Below, piece by piece: positions 1 through 8,429 of a DNA stretch of 64,000 nt. A model generated the notes under the pieces. The model was not told where the DNA came from and made no database searches. It saw only the letters and a list, made by a program, of their open reading frames with translations. The stretch lies in contig RCZF01000001.1 in the NCBI GenBank assembly GCA_006438735.1, positions 496,001 to 560,000 of the forward strand, written 5' to 3'. Source of the stretch: Sphingomonas koreensis. Lineage in GTDB: Bacteria > Pseudomonadota > Alphaproteobacteria > Sphingomonadales > Sphingomonadaceae. A program made the translations under genes and the position numbers. How positions within the stretch are numbered: the stretch's first letter is position 1; each line of letters starts with the position of its first letter.

Positions 1-603
1 ACTGGCATGCCGCCCGAAGTGGCGGCGCGTGCCATGGATCCCTTCTTCACCACCAAGGAAGTCGGCGCCGGGACCGGGTTGGGTCTGAGCATGGCGTTCG
101 GCGTTGCGACCCAGTCGGGCGGGACGCTGCGGCTGCAATCGATCGTCGGCGAGGGGACACGCATAACGCTCTTGTTGCCGTGTACTGCAGCCAAGCCAGC
201 GTCGGTGCCGGCGATACGGACCACGGCCGCCGTCTCGGGCGATGGCGTCCGAGGCCGCCCTATTGCGGTCATCGACGACGATCTGGACGTGCGAACGTTC
301 GTCGCGGATTGCCTGACCGCGCAAGGCGCCGTGTGTCAGATCTTCGAAAACGGCGAGACGTTCCTGGCTCAGTTCGAAACCTCTAGCGTGGAGCTTGTGC
401 TCCTCGATTTTGCCATGCCGGGACTTAGCGGAGCCGAAGTCGCGCGCCGGATCAGGCTGGTCGATCCGCAGCTGCCTGTCGTTATCATGACGGGCTACGC
501 CGATAGCGCCTCACTCGACGAGATACTCGGCGACGTCAGGGTGATCCGAAAGCCATTCAGCGCCGATGCGTTGCTGCGCGCAGTCGGCTCCGGCGCGGAC
601 TGA
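1..603 (+). CDS. Hybrid sensor histidine kinase, C-terminal part (5' end outside window)
   Basis: This is the C-terminal 200 residues of a hybrid two-component kinase whose start lies left of the window; the frame is open to base 1. It begins inside the HATPase domain: an F-box-like DPFFTTKEVG and the G2 box GTGLGLSM are visible, followed by the last ATPase strands ending near residue 62. After a short linker comes a receiver domain (about residues 82-196). It has the acidic pair IDDD, the phospho-acceptor Asp in LLDFAMPG, the MTGYAD Thr region and the conserved Lys in RKPF. The usual role is histidine autophosphorylation with phosphotransfer to the attached receiver, at the membrane or in the cytoplasm depending on the missing N-terminus. 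The input signal is unknown. The assignment as a hybrid kinase is firm, the specificity is not. Confidence 0.9.
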   Translation, partial: TGMPPEVAARAMDPFFTTKEVGAGTGLGLSMAFGVATQSGGTLRLQSIVGEGTRITLLLPCTAAKPASVPAIRTTAAVSGDGVRGRPIAVIDDDLDVRTFVADCLTAQGAVCQIFENGETFLAQFETSSVELVLLDFAMPGLSGAEVARRIRLVDPQLPVVIMTGYADSASLDEILGDVRVIRKPFSADALLRAVGSGAD

Positions 604-774
604 GAGATCGCCATAGTGATCGAGACCGCCCGGAAACATTTCGTCGCGTCCGATTTCCCGCATTATTATTCGCCGCCGGTTGGTCACACGCCGAGCCGGC
701 GAAGTTGATTGCCCTGCGTCACCGCCAGCCGCCTGCTCCGTTGCGCCGGTTCGGCCGCGCGCCAGCGCCGACGG

Positions 775-1023
775 CTAAAGCGGTTCTGCTTCCAATCGTG
801 TGCTCAGCCAATCGTCGAGCGAGGCGATGTCTGGAAACGGGTCTTTCCTGATCGGCACATAGACGTTGAAGACCGTTTCGATGAACCACCACCCGGACTG
901 GTCTCCATGCATCGCGCCCAGTTCGGTGATGACTGCAACCAGCGCGCCGCCACGCAGTACCAGCATGCCGGAACCGTCGCCAGTATCGACATCGAGCGCG
1001 ATCGGACTGAACTGCAAACCCAT
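775..1023 (-). CDS. Small conserved hypothetical protein downstream of Crp-like regulator
   Basis: This 82-residue protein has no family I recognise. The ATG at 1023 is chosen because it lies 4 bases past the stop of the upstream Crp-like gene and leaves no overlap. A longer frame starting at 1137 would overlap that gene by about 110 bases. The product has a hydrophobic beta-rich middle (GMLVLRGGALVAVITELGA) and a tail rich in Trp and Pro (GDQSGWWFIETVFNVYVPI, then FPDIASLDDWLS), with no signal peptide or membrane segment. Tight coupling to the regulator suggests the two are co-transcribed. A partner or modulator role is inference only. Confidence 0.55.
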   Translation of the reverse strand: MGLQFSPIALDVDTGDGSGMLVLRGGALVAVITELGAMHGDQSGWWFIETVFNVYVPIRKDPFPDIASLDDWLSTRLEAEPL

Positions 1024-1027
1024 CCCG

Positions 1028-1759
1028 TCATCCGGCCAGGTGAAGATACGACGGATCGAAGCCGGCAACGCGCCGCATTCGGCCCCAATCGGTAATCCGA
1101 ACTTCTCGCTTGTCACGCAAGATGACGCCGCGCGCACCTAGCGATCGAAGCATCCGATTGACATGGACCGAGGTCAGCCCCGTCGCATCGGCAATCTGCT
1201 CCTGCGTCATTGGGAGTTCAAAACAATCGGGCGATCCCAGTCCAGCCGCTTCGCGTCGGGCGGCGAATTCGCAGAGCATGTGCGCAACCCGCGCCACTGC
1301 GTCGCGACGACCGACGTTCAACACCCACTCACGAAACACCGACGCGTCGACCAGCGCATGACGCCAGACCGCCTTGCGGATGGCCGGACGCTCATTGAGC
1401 AGATGCTGCATCGATTGCTTGGGGGCCCAAGCAACGGTTGCAGTGGTGATCGTCTGTACATTGTGATCCGCCAGTTCGAGCTCGACATATTGCGCATCGA
1501 GTAAATCGCCGGGGATGTGGAAGGAGACGATCTGGCGCAAGCCCTTCGATGTGATCTTGTGACGGCACGCATAGCCATCGAGCAGCATGCAACAGCTGTC
1601 GGGACGGGCGCCCTCGCGGACTAGATAGTCATTGGCGGGGTGTATTGCCGTTTCCACCGGCAAGGCTCGAAACGCGGCGCGATCGGCCATTGAGAATTCG
1701 CAGATCCGCGCAAGGTTGGCAATGACGCTGTCGAGCGCCTCGGCGGCGTCGCTGCTCAT
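1028..1759 (-). CDS. Crp/Fnr family transcriptional regulator
   Basis: This 243-residue regulator has an N-terminal cyclic-nucleotide-binding-like beta roll (about residues 30-140; signs include YLVREGARPDSCCMLLDG and VSFHIPGDLLD). A C-terminal winged helix follows (about 170-240; the recognition helix region reads TQEQIADATGLTSVHVNR). No Cys cluster typical of oxygen-sensing Fnr is seen, and the cAMP-contact residues are not clearly conserved, so the ligand is open. The ATG at 1759 was chosen over the upstream frame to 2074. It has a GGAG-like ribosome site and gives a normal family length, and the upstream translation is low-complexity Arg-rich sequence. It faces away from the large gene at 2500 and is followed closely by a small gene. 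Confidence 0.85.
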   Translation of the reverse strand: MSSDAAEALDSVIANLARICEFSMADRAAFRALPVETAIHPANDYLVREGARPDSCCMLLDGYACRHKITSKGLRQIVSFHIPGDLLDAQYVELELADHNVQTITTATVAWAPKQSMQHLLNERPAIRKAVWRHALVDASVFREWVLNVGRRDAVARVAHMLCEFAARREAAGLGSPDCFELPMTQEQIADATGLTSVHVNRMLRSLGARGVILRDKREVRITDWGRMRRVAGFDPSYLHLAG

Positions 1760-2499
1760 CGGCCCGCTCCGCTTCCTGGCGACGTCCACCAGATTGAACG
1801 CCGCGTCGTCAGGCGCATTGATCGCTCGGGCCTGTTGCGCTCGACGCCGGCTCGTAAAGATCCGCCATCCGGCAGTGAACTGACGCCACGGCAGCGTACT
1901 GAGCGTCTTGGGCGCGCGCGCGCTCTTCGCGCATGCGACGCCGAAAGTATGCGATGCCGTCTTTTTCCCATGCACATGCCGCCTTTGTGATCTGCAGCCG
2001 GGCGAAGATGGTAGATGGTTATTGGGCTGAAGCCAAATAAACTGGATCAGTCGTTCGGTCAGTTGTTCGTCCACGGCTAGCGAACCTGTCCGGGGCCGCG
2101 TCTGACGGCCGCCGTCGGATGACGAAGCTGGAAGCGCGGCGTAGGATGCCGATCATGCCCTTGTCTCGCCCTGACTATAGCGGCGGAAACCCCTCGGGAG
2201 GGACCGGACAGGCTCCTGTTCGTCGGAGAGCTGCGAAATTGCACTGCTTTTGGGGCTCTGACGACGCGCCCGCTTAATTAGGCAATTGAGCGCGGCCCCG
2301 TGCAACCCGAACAAGCTTTGCTCGTTCGAGCCACGCGGTGGTCCTCTGGTTACCCTCCGGTCAGTTCCAAGGGGTTGCCGCCGCCTGTTAAGACGGTCGG
2401 ACGCAGTGAGCGTTTTCATTGAGGGCGTTTAAAACGGTGGGACACGCAACAGCTGGCAGCGCCGCGACGATGAGCCTGGGCGCGGAGTTGACATCGGGC
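1760..2499. other. Intergenic region between divergent genes
   Basis: About 740 bases separate the Crp-like gene and the large gene at 2500. Open frames here on either strand (for example 2153-2419 minus) have Arg/Pro-rich, non-protein-like translations and no convincing ribosome site. I see no canonical GGAAC-N16-CGTT promoter and no RNA gene. It probably holds divergent promoters, but I cannot point to them. Confidence 0.4.
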
Positions 2500-4638
2500 A
2501 TGCGTAAAATCGCAACGCTCGAGCTCGGCATTCGCCGGGTCGAGATCTGCGCCGGGCGCGATTCGATCTGGGCGGTCATCCGGCGTCCCGGCCGCGGTGG
2601 GGTCGCGCTCCGTGCGGCGCATTGTTGGGGTGGATGCACCAAGGTGTCGCGCCAGCGGCGCAAGGCTGGTGAACGGCTGCGGTTGCGGGTGGAGGGGCCA
2701 ATCGGCGCGCAAACGATTGTCTTTCGCAGCGACGATATCGAGCTCGCATCGCTGCGCGTGACGACGACGCTGACCCCGCATGCCGCGTTGCTCATTCCGT
2801 TCTTGCCGCGCGATCTGTATCCGCTCGGGAAGGGGGATGATCCGCTTGCCGCGGAAGGGCGGGTCGAGGCGGCGCAACGCGGGCTCAACGCTGGCTTAAG
2901 CTATTTCCATCTCGATCAGCCGGCGTTCGGCAGCGTGCTGTATTTTCAGAACCTTACCGCACTGAACGACTATTTCGCTGCAACCGACACCAAACCCGAC
3001 GGCGCCGTCGGTGGCGAGTGGCCGGAGCTTGGCTATTTACCGCCGACACCCCCGCAAAGCGGCACACCGCCGACCAATCCGCTGCCCGCGGGCAAAGCGG
3101 TGACGATGTCCGATGCGATCCTCGTGTTCCACGATTCGGCCGCTTGCGACGAGCAGGATTCGGCGCGCCGGTTTCTGCAATTGCTCGGCACCGCCTACCG
3201 GCAGCTTGAGGCGCCCGACACGGACTATCGCGACTGGGTTTGGCGGGCGGGCCGGACGCTCCGCGATCTCGAGACGGCGCCCGAAGCGACGATCCGGCAC
3301 TATGGGCATCGCTATGTGCATCCTTACACCGCCGCCGAATATCCCGACGTGATGGTGCAGATGTCGATCATCTCGGCGCTGCGCAATTATGCAAGCTGGC
3401 GGGGAGAGGAGATCGCATTCAGCGCCGAGCTAGAGGCTGGCTTGGAGAAGTTTCACGATCGCGATCTGAAGACGATGCGGCGCTATCTGCCCAATGTCGG
3501 GAAGGACAAGGACAAGCTCGCGGTCGACAGCTGGTATTTGTATCATCCGCTCCTCAATCTCGGTCATCTGGCGCGCGATGGCGACGACCGCGCCAAACGG
3601 CTGTTTCTCGGTTCGCTCGATTTCGCGGTGAAGGCGGCGCGACACTTCGACTATGCCTGGCCGATCCAGTTCAAGGTCGACAGCTTCGACGTGATCGTCG
3701 AGGCGCGCAACGATGACGGCCTCGGCCAGACCGATGTTGGCGGGATATACGCCTATGTCATGGTTCAGGCCTACGAGCTGACCGACGATCAGACCTATCT
3801 TCATGAGGCGCGCAAGGCGATCGATGCCGCCAAGGACATGCGGTTCGAGCTCAATTATCAGGCCAATCTCACCGCCTGGGGAGCGGCGGCGTGCATGCGT
3901 CTGTGGCGGATCACCAATCAGGAATATTATCTGCGCCAGGGGTATGTCTATCTGGCCAGCTTCTTCCATAATACCGTTATCTGGGAGTCGGAGATCGCAC
4001 ACGCCGCGACCTATCGCGTCTTCCTCGGCTCCACTTGTCTGCACGATGCGCCTTACATGGCGATCTTCGAATGCTTCGATAGCTTCGCGGCGTTCGAGCG
4101 CTATTTGCGCGACAGCGGCCCTGATCTCGATCCGTCGGCGCGGCTGTTGGTCAGTGAATATTGCAAATATGCGCTCGACCGCGCGTGGTTCTATTACCCC
4201 GACGCGCTTCCCGCCGATGCGCTCGCCAAGGACGACATTCGCAACGGTCACATCGACGCCAAGCTGTCCTTCCCGCTGGAGGATCTCTACGTCGATGGTC
4301 AGCCCGCCGGGCAGGTTGGGCAGGAAGTGTACGGCGCTGGGGCCGCCTTCGTGTTTGCGACGCGCGCTTTTCACCAGGTCAGCGGCGCGCCGTTCCGGAT
4401 CTTTTGCGATCACTTCCCGGTCACCAGCGAGCGGACCTCCGAGCGATCTCTGACATTTGGGCTCGACGGCGGCCATGCCCGCCAAGCGGTGTTTAGCCTG
4501 GTGCGAACCTCGCGTACCGCGCTGCCGAAATTCACGCTCCGAACGATCGCCGGTGCGTCGCTGCGCCCCCGCCGACGTAGTTCGGACCGCGTCGATTATC
4601 TCATTCCCGCAGGCGGGGAGGTCAGCTTGAAATGGTAG
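2500..4638 (+). CDS. Large cytoplasmic protein with alpha/alpha-toroid (glycosidase-like) character, function unknown
   Basis: This is a 712-residue protein. The ATG at 2500 has a GGAG 12 bases upstream; ATGs at 2470 and 2419 are alternatives. The first 190 residues look like a beta domain, and residues about 240-560 are helix-rich. Aromatic loops recur there, such as VDSWYLYHPLLNLGHLAR, YAYVMVQAYELTDDQTYL, ANLTAWGAAACMRLW and YYLRQGYVYLASFFHN, in the style of six-hairpin (alpha/alpha)6 toroids of glycoside hydrolases and epimerases. The C-terminal 110 residues look beta-rich. No signal peptide or membrane segment is seen. I cannot assign a catalytic pair or a family. A sugar or polysaccharide role is inference from fold style. 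Confidence 0.6.
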   Translation: MRKIATLELGIRRVEICAGRDSIWAVIRRPGRGGVALRAAHCWGGCTKVSRQRRKAGERLRLRVEGPIGAQTIVFRSDDIELASLRVTTTLTPHAALLIPFLPRDLYPLGKGDDPLAAEGRVEAAQRGLNAGLSYFHLDQPAFGSVLYFQNLTALNDYFAATDTKPDGAVGGEWPELGYLPPTPPQSGTPPTNPLPAGKAVTMSDAILVFHDSAACDEQDSARRFLQLLGTAYRQLEAPDTDYRDWVWRAGRTLRDLETAPEATIRHYGHRYVHPYTAAEYPDVMVQMSIISALRNYASWRGEEIAFSAELEAGLEKFHDRDLKTMRRYLPNVGKDKDKLAVDSWYLYHPLLNLGHLARDGDDRAKRLFLGSLDFAVKAARHFDYAWPIQFKVDSFDVIVEARNDDGLGQTDVGGIYAYVMVQAYELTDDQTYLHEARKAIDAAKDMRFELNYQANLTAWGAAACMRLWRITNQEYYLRQGYVYLASFFHNTVIWESEIAHAATYRVFLGSTCLHDAPYMAIFECFDSFAAFERYLRDSGPDLDPSARLLVSEYCKYALDRAWFYYPDALPADALAKDDIRNGHIDAKLSFPLEDLYVDGQPAGQVGQEVYGAGAAFVFATRAFHQVSGAPFRIFCDHFPVTSERTSERSLTFGLDGGHARQAVFSLVRTSRTALPKFTLRTIAGASLRPRRRSSDRVDYLIPAGGEVSLKW

Positions 4639-4657
4639 CCTGGTCTTTGGCTGTTCG

Positions 4658-4682
4658 GCAACCTCGCCGCCGGCCGCACGTT
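4658..4682 (+). promoter_or_regulatory. Candidate EcfG-type stress promoter
   Basis: GCAAC, 16 bases, then CGTT at the right place for the gene starting at 4703. The general stress sigma factor of alphaproteobacteria prefers GGAAC-N16-CGTT, so this has one mismatch in the -35. It would give a leader of roughly 14 bases containing the AAGGAG ribosome site. Confidence 0.4.
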
Positions 4683-4702
4683 GGTTGACAAGGAGAAAAA
4701 AC

Positions 4703-4930
4703 ATGACCGAACAATCAGATCAGCCGACCGCCGACGATGGCGTCAGCAAACCTGAGGCTGGCGGCCGCACAGGCGGTGGAGAAAGCGGCGGCGGCGCGCT
4801 AAAGGACCCCGAACAGGTTGCGCCCAAGCCCGGACCGCGGGGTCGAGGCGGCCAGCGGGAAAATCGCTATTACGGCCCCGGCGACGCTGACGCGGGTGAC
4901 GACAATCCCAACGCCGTCAGCGATTCCTGA
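4703..4930 (+). CDS. Small glycine-rich, disordered hydrophilic protein
   Basis: This 75-residue protein starts at the ATG with a clear AAGGAG site 8 bases upstream. Composition is Gly, Asp, Glu, Pro and Gln with almost no hydrophobic core (for example GGRTGGGESGGGALKDPEQ, ENRYYGPGDADAGDDN). It is therefore predicted to be fully disordered, hydrophilin-like. It has no signal peptide, so it should be cytoplasmic. The function is unknown. The candidate stress promoter in front and the catalase and DUF892 genes downstream suggest a desiccation or oxidative stress role, by context only. Confidence 0.65.
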   Translation: MTEQSDQPTADDGVSKPEAGGRTGGGESGGGALKDPEQVAPKPGPRGRGGQRENRYYGPGDADAGDDNPNAVSDS

Positions 4931-5031
4931 TACTGCTTTCGTGCTCGCACGTGATGCCTCGCAATCGCGGACGGGTGGGTTTGGCTGCGACCTCCAAAGG
5001 CACTAACTGGGCCGCCCGCTATACGCGGCCA

Positions 5032-5049
5032 GCGCCAAAAGGTTGGCGC
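5032..5049. terminator. Hairpin between convergent small genes
   Basis: GCGCCAA, loop AAGG, TTGGCGC: a perfect 7-bp stem. It lies between the gene ending at 4930 and the minus-strand gene ending at 5142, where a bidirectional stop would be expected. There is no T-run on the plus side, so terminator activity is uncertain. Confidence 0.35.
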
Positions 5050-5141
5050 GAGGTCTTCATCAGGCGGCCGCTTGGCGCCAACGAGCGCAGCTATGGCGCG
5101 CGCGTACTAAGGGACGACAGGCCGCCCCAAAAAGTACGCAA

Positions 5142-5444
5142 CTATCGCTTGCCGGCGCCCCCGGTTTCACCGGGCATGGTGCCGCCTCCAGATTGGGGGT
5201 CGAGGTCGAAATCTTCCCCGGTTTCGCCGCCGCCGGCGCCCACGCCTGAACCCGTGACTTCACCATCTTTGGGAACCGAACGTGCGTGATCGCGCTCCCG
5301 CCAGAGCGCTTGGCCCTCGCTGTCATATTCCTGTCCCGAATAGCCGTCGCCCGTCCCGACCTTGCCGGTCGGCGGGGCCGGCCGGATGTAAGGGGGACGC
5401 CTTCCATTGTCGGCGGGTATGTCCTGTCCATCGGAGCTGCTCAT
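5142..5444 (-). CDS. Small glycine-rich, disordered hydrophilic protein
   Basis: This 100-residue protein starts at the ATG at 5444, preceded by an AAGGA ribosome site. It is rich in Gly, Asp, Glu, Pro and Arg, with segments such as DNGRRPPYIRPAPPTGK, EYDSEGQALWRERDHA and the tail GGGETGEDFDLDP. No hydrophobic core, signal peptide or membrane segment is seen, so it should be disordered and cytoplasmic. It resembles the protein at 4703 in style but not obviously in sequence. A good EcfG-type promoter lies 35-60 bases upstream on the same strand, which supports a stress-induced, hydrophilin-like role. The function is otherwise unknown. Confidence 0.7.
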   Translation of the reverse strand: MSSSDGQDIPADNGRRPPYIRPAPPTGKVGTGDGYSGQEYDSEGQALWRERDHARSVPKDGEVTGSGVGAGGGETGEDFDLDPQSGGGTMPGETGGAGKR

Positions 5445-5478
5445 GCTGAATCCTTCCCTCGGCGCGTCCTGCGATGAA

Positions 5479-5503
5479 AACAGGAACGACCGGTAAACGT
5501 TCC
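5479..5503 (-). promoter_or_regulatory. EcfG-type general stress promoter
   Basis: On the minus strand the sequence is GGAAC, 16 bases, TGTT, a close match to GGAAC-N16-CGTT. It ends 35 bases before the ATG at 5444. The -35 is also one arm of an inverted repeat (AGGAACG, 9 bases, CGTTCCT, 5482-5504), so a factor binding the palindrome could overlap the promoter. Confidence 0.6.
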
Positions 5504-5758
5504 TCTTGCCGCCCGCGAGACGCCGCTGCGCTTGTCGGTCCGCCGCCGATTGCCCCCACACGCCGTGCGGATCGGTAACCGCGGGGTCGCCTTCCGGCCA
5601 CCGCCACTGACGCGTCGCCCGGTCTGCAGCGATTGACAGCGACCGGACGGCAGCAACGTCAGTGTTGCTGCCAGCAGGTGTCGCTACCACTGCGAGGAAC
5701 GTTTTGCTCGGCTGCGACTTGCTTCGTTGGGCGCATCCCGCGTCCTGGGAGATCGACC

Positions 5759-6250
5759 GTGGCGACCAAAACCCTGCAGGACCTGTTCCATGACACCCTC
5801 CGCGACATTTTTTACGCCGAAAAGCAAATTCTGAAAGCGTTGCCGAAGATGGCGCAAGGCGCGCAGTCGCCGGACTTGAAGGCAGCATTCGAAAAACACA
5901 GGGTCGAAACAGAAGGCCAGGTCGATCGCTTGGAGCAGGTCTTCAAGATCATCGGCAAGACGGCCCGCGGGAAGAAGTGCGAAGCGATCGAGGGTATTCT
6001 TGCCGAAGGCGATGAAATCCTGGACGAGTTCATGGGGTCGCCGGCGCTGGATGCCGGCTTGATTTCATCGGCCCAAGCGGTCGAGCATTATGAGATTACG
6101 CGGTACGGCACGCTGAAGCGTTGGGCGATCGTGCTCGGCATGAAGGACGCGGCAAAGCTGCTGGATGAGACCCTACGGCAAGAAGGCGCCACAGACGAAA
6201 GCCTGACTGCGCTGGCCGACACCGCGGCAAACGCGAAGGCAATGGCATAG
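5759..6250 (+). CDS. DUF892 (YciE/YciF-type) ferritin-like protein
   Basis: This 163-residue four-helix protein of the DUF892 family is related to E. coli YciE/YciF and folds like ferritin or rubrerythrin. Typical family signs are the N-terminal LQDLFHDTLRDIFYAEKQIL, the central KHRVETEGQVDRLEQVF and the AQAVEHYEITRYGTL helix, with Glu and His placed as possible di-metal ligands. The GTG at 5759 is chosen: it has a GGGAG site 8 bases upstream and matches the family start, while the longer frame from 5633 adds a Cys-rich non-homologous stretch. Family members are induced by osmotic and general stress. The biochemical function is not established. Confidence 0.9.
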   Translation: MATKTLQDLFHDTLRDIFYAEKQILKALPKMAQGAQSPDLKAAFEKHRVETEGQVDRLEQVFKIIGKTARGKKCEAIEGILAEGDEILDEFMGSPALDAGLISSAQAVEHYEITRYGTLKRWAIVLGMKDAAKLLDETLRQEGATDESLTALADTAANAKAMA

Positions 6251-6279
6251 TCGGAAGACAATTTTCGCGTGGCGTGAAG

Positions 6280-6304
6280 GGGAGCGGCCAGCGCCGCCGC
6301 TCCC
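6280..6304 (+). terminator. Hairpin terminator after DUF892 gene
   Basis: GGGAGCGGC, 7-base loop, GCCGCTCCC lies 30 bases past the stop at 6250. The stem is 9 bp and perfect. The T-run is weak, so part of the activity may be Rho-assisted. Confidence 0.5.
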
Positions 6305-6413
6305 TATTGCGAGCAGAACCCGACGCGAGCGAGCGGGCGGGGCGTTAGTAGTGCGCAGACCGATCGGCCCAATTTAGCTCATGGTGCACTTGGCTGCCAA
6401 CTACCGCCGACCA

Positions 6414-6524
6414 TCAGTCTAAGGTGCGTCGCAGGTCGATTGGCGTGACCAGGACCCCGATGGCAATGCGCCCCGCGTCGCGAACACGAATGACGAATTC
6501 GTGCTGATGTAAATCAGTCGACAT
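6414..6524 (-). CDS. Possible 36-residue protein or gene fragment
   Basis: An ATG at 6524 opens 36 codons with protein-like composition (STDLHQHEFVIRVRDAGRIA, then IGVLVTPIDLRRTLD). It mixes hydrophobic strands and charged residues better than chance frames nearby. No ribosome site is visible. It may be the end of a lost gene rather than a live one. No family is recognised. Confidence 0.25.
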   Translation of the reverse strand: MSTDLHQHEFVIRVRDAGRIAIGVLVTPIDLRRTLD

Positions 6525-6543
6525 CCAATATGGCAATTTGCGA

Positions 6544-6568
6544 GGAACAGTCCGCATCGTCTATTGTT
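6544..6568 (+). promoter_or_regulatory. EcfG-type general stress promoter
   Basis: GGAAC, 16 bases, TGTT matches the EcfG consensus with one change in the -10. No gene starts nearby; the first downstream start is the DUF892 gene at 6888. It could drive that gene and the catalase through a 310-base leader, or a small RNA. Confidence 0.5.
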
Positions 6569-6887
6569 GATGACAGGTAATCGCGAGAGACGCGGATACG
6601 CAATTATTGCAGAGTATAAGAGGATGCGGGCCGGCTTTAGCCGGGTGCTGGCAGCGTTTTGGGCGGGCAATGGAATATCCCCCTCAACCTTTCTGTAAGA
6701 TCGGAATCAAGCCCGGTATCGGGTTGCGGTTTCGCGACGCGAGTGCCGCGTCACGGGCGCGACCGGCCTGTGGTTGGACCGGTGTGTTTAAGGCCCGAAT
6801 GGTTGGGACGTCCGCAAACGGGATTGTGCGCTCACGGGCACCCCGCAGTCGACGGTTGAACGACAACGCAAACAAAAGGAAAATGTA

Positions 6888-7409
6888 ATGGCACGGGAAG
6901 AAAATGAAATCGTGCGGTCGGTGTTCGTGACCGGATTGCGCGACGCGCACGCGGTCGAGCATCAGGCGCTCGCCTTGATGGATCGCCAGCTCGATCGCCT
7001 TGAACACTATCCCGAAATAGAGGCCAGGATGCGCGAGCACCGGGTCGAGACCGAGCAGCAGATCCAACGGCTCGACGACATTCTGGACAAGATCGGCGAG
7101 AGCAGTTCAGCCCTCAAGGATGCTGCCTTGACCATGTCGGGAAACGTGGCGGCGCTCGCGCATACGCTGGCCGGAGACGAAATTCTCAAAAACAGTTTTG
7201 CGAACTTCGCCTTCGAGAACTTCGAAGCCGCCAGCTACAAATCGCTCATCACTGTCGCTGAGGTAGGCGGCTTCGACAGCGCGATCCCGCTGCTCCGCAC
7301 GACCCTCGAAGAAGAACTGGCGATGGCTCGGTTCTGTGACGAGGCGCTGCCGATGGTGACGCGCCGTTTTCTCGACCTTCGCGCAGCCGCCCACACCGCG
7401 AGCCACTAA
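6888..7409 (+). CDS. Second DUF892-like ferritin-fold protein
   Basis: This 173-residue four-helix protein is related to the DUF892 group but diverged from the copy at 5759. Matching elements are RDAHAVEHQALALMDRQLDR, MREHRVETEQQIQRLDDIL, FENFEAASYKSLI and LEEELAMARFCDEALP. Carboxylates and His at helix centres could bind a metal pair. The start has AAGGAAAA upstream. It lies 56 bases ahead of the manganese catalase on the same strand with no terminator between, so co-transcription is likely. The pairing with a peroxide-removing enzyme suggests a metal or redox protective role, by context. Confidence 0.8.
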   Translation: MAREENEIVRSVFVTGLRDAHAVEHQALALMDRQLDRLEHYPEIEARMREHRVETEQQIQRLDDILDKIGESSSALKDAALTMSGNVAALAHTLAGDEILKNSFANFAFENFEAASYKSLITVAEVGGFDSAIPLLRTTLEEELAMARFCDEALPMVTRRFLDLRAAAHTASH

Positions 7410-7465
7410 CCGCTGCGCGCTTTTTCCCGAGACCCGAGCTCCTAGCCTACCCAAGGAATCCAACC

Positions 7466-8422
7466 ATGTTCATGCATAACAAAACGTTGCAATATACCGT
7501 CAGAGTGGCCGAACCGAACCCGGTGCTGGCGTCGCTCATCATCGAGCAATTCGGTGGCGCTGACGGCGAGCTGGCCGCGGCGATGCGCTATTTTACGCAA
7601 GCGCTGGCAGAGTCGGATGCGGGTCGCAAAGACCTGCTGCTCGATATTGCCACGGAAGAATTGAGCCATCTCGAGGTCGTCGGGTCGATCGTCGCGATGC
7701 TCAACAAGGGCGTGAAGGCCAATATATCGGAAGGCTCGATGAAAGAGGCCGACTTGATGATCGAAATGAACGCCGGCGGCGCGAGCCAGAAGCATAATTT
7801 GCTGTTCGGCGGCGGCCCGGCCCTGATCGATTCGGCCGGCGTTCCGTGGACCGGCGCCTATGTCGACAGCAAGGGGGACCCAAGCTGCGATCTACGCTCA
7901 AATATCGCTGCCGAAAGTCGCGCCAAGATTGTTTACGAAAGACTGATCAACATCACCGACGACCCCGGCATCAAGGAGGCGCTCGGATTCCTCATGACCC
8001 GGGAGATCGCGCACCAAAAATCGTTCGAGAAGGCGCTCTATTCGATCGAGAACAACTTCCCCTCGGGCAAGCTGCCCGGCCTGCTTCCTTACGCCAACAT
8101 CTATGTCAACACGTCGCAAGGCGACGGCGACGCGACCGGCCCGTGGAACGAGGGTGAGCAATGGGAAGTCATTGACGATGTCGCTGGAAACCTGCCGCTT
8201 GACGGCGGTGAGGGAAGCGCGTCGGTCAAACTGAACAAGGCGGACCAGACCGTTGCGGACGCGCTTGCCAAGCGTACTCGATCGGCGCCCGGCGCCAATC
8301 CCGCGACTGGGGCCGACCTTGGCGCGGGTCCAGGCGCCGGAAAGACGTCCGACGAAGACCTGGGTGGCGCCAAAAACATGCTCGACGCTGTCGCGCAGGC
8401 AGCCGCGATGACGGCGAGCTGA
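7466..8422 (+). CDS. Manganese (non-heme) catalase
   Basis: This 318-residue enzyme converts hydrogen peroxide to water and oxygen with a di-manganese centre in a ferritin-like bundle. Ligand motifs are visible in order: Glu in GADGELAAAMRYFTQAL (about residue 35), Glu and His in ATEELSHLE (about 65-70), a later Glu in the ESRAKIVYERLI helix, and His in REIAHQKSFEKAL (about 180). The C-terminal 60 residues are Gly/Ala-rich with a GADLGAGPGAGK stretch and look disordered; family tails vary here. The start has AAGGAATCC upstream. It is the third metal-binding ferritin-fold gene in 2.7 kb and should be cytoplasmic. Confidence 0.95.
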   Translation: MFMHNKTLQYTVRVAEPNPVLASLIIEQFGGADGELAAAMRYFTQALAESDAGRKDLLLDIATEELSHLEVVGSIVAMLNKGVKANISEGSMKEADLMIEMNAGGASQKHNLLFGGGPALIDSAGVPWTGAYVDSKGDPSCDLRSNIAAESRAKIVYERLINITDDPGIKEALGFLMTREIAHQKSFEKALYSIENNFPSGKLPGLLPYANIYVNTSQGDGDATGPWNEGEQWEVIDDVAGNLPLDGGEGSASVKLNKADQTVADALAKRTRSAPGANPATGADLGAGPGAGKTSDEDLGGAKNMLDAVAQAAAMTAS

Positions 8423-8429
8423 TCACGCT

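Larger units (their letters stand above)
6251..6887. other. Long intergenic region with stress promoter and possible small RNA
   Basis: About 640 bases with no long gene. It contains the terminator at 6280, a tiny minus-strand frame (6414-6524), and a plus-strand EcfG-type promoter at 6544 that would start a transcript 310 bases ahead of the next coding region. The transcript is either a long leader or a separate RNA. I cannot decide between them from sequence. Confidence 0.45.

Noticed and set aside
1028..2074. A 348-residue form of the Crp-like protein starting at 2074
   Set aside because: The extra 105 residues are Arg-rich and unlike any Crp/Fnr N-terminus, and the ATG at 1759 has a ribosome site.
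2153..2419. Minus-strand 88-codon frame in the intergenic gap
   Set aside because: Arg/Ser-rich, no ribosome site, no recognisable motif.
4951..5289. Plus-strand 112-codon frame
   Set aside because: It overlaps the minus-strand glycine-rich gene that has a ribosome site and promoter; the plus translation is Pro/Arg-rich without a site.
5483..5508. Plus-strand EcfG promoter from the GGAAC at 5483
   Set aside because: No CGTT or TGTT occurs at 16-17 bases downstream on this strand; only the minus strand gives a match.
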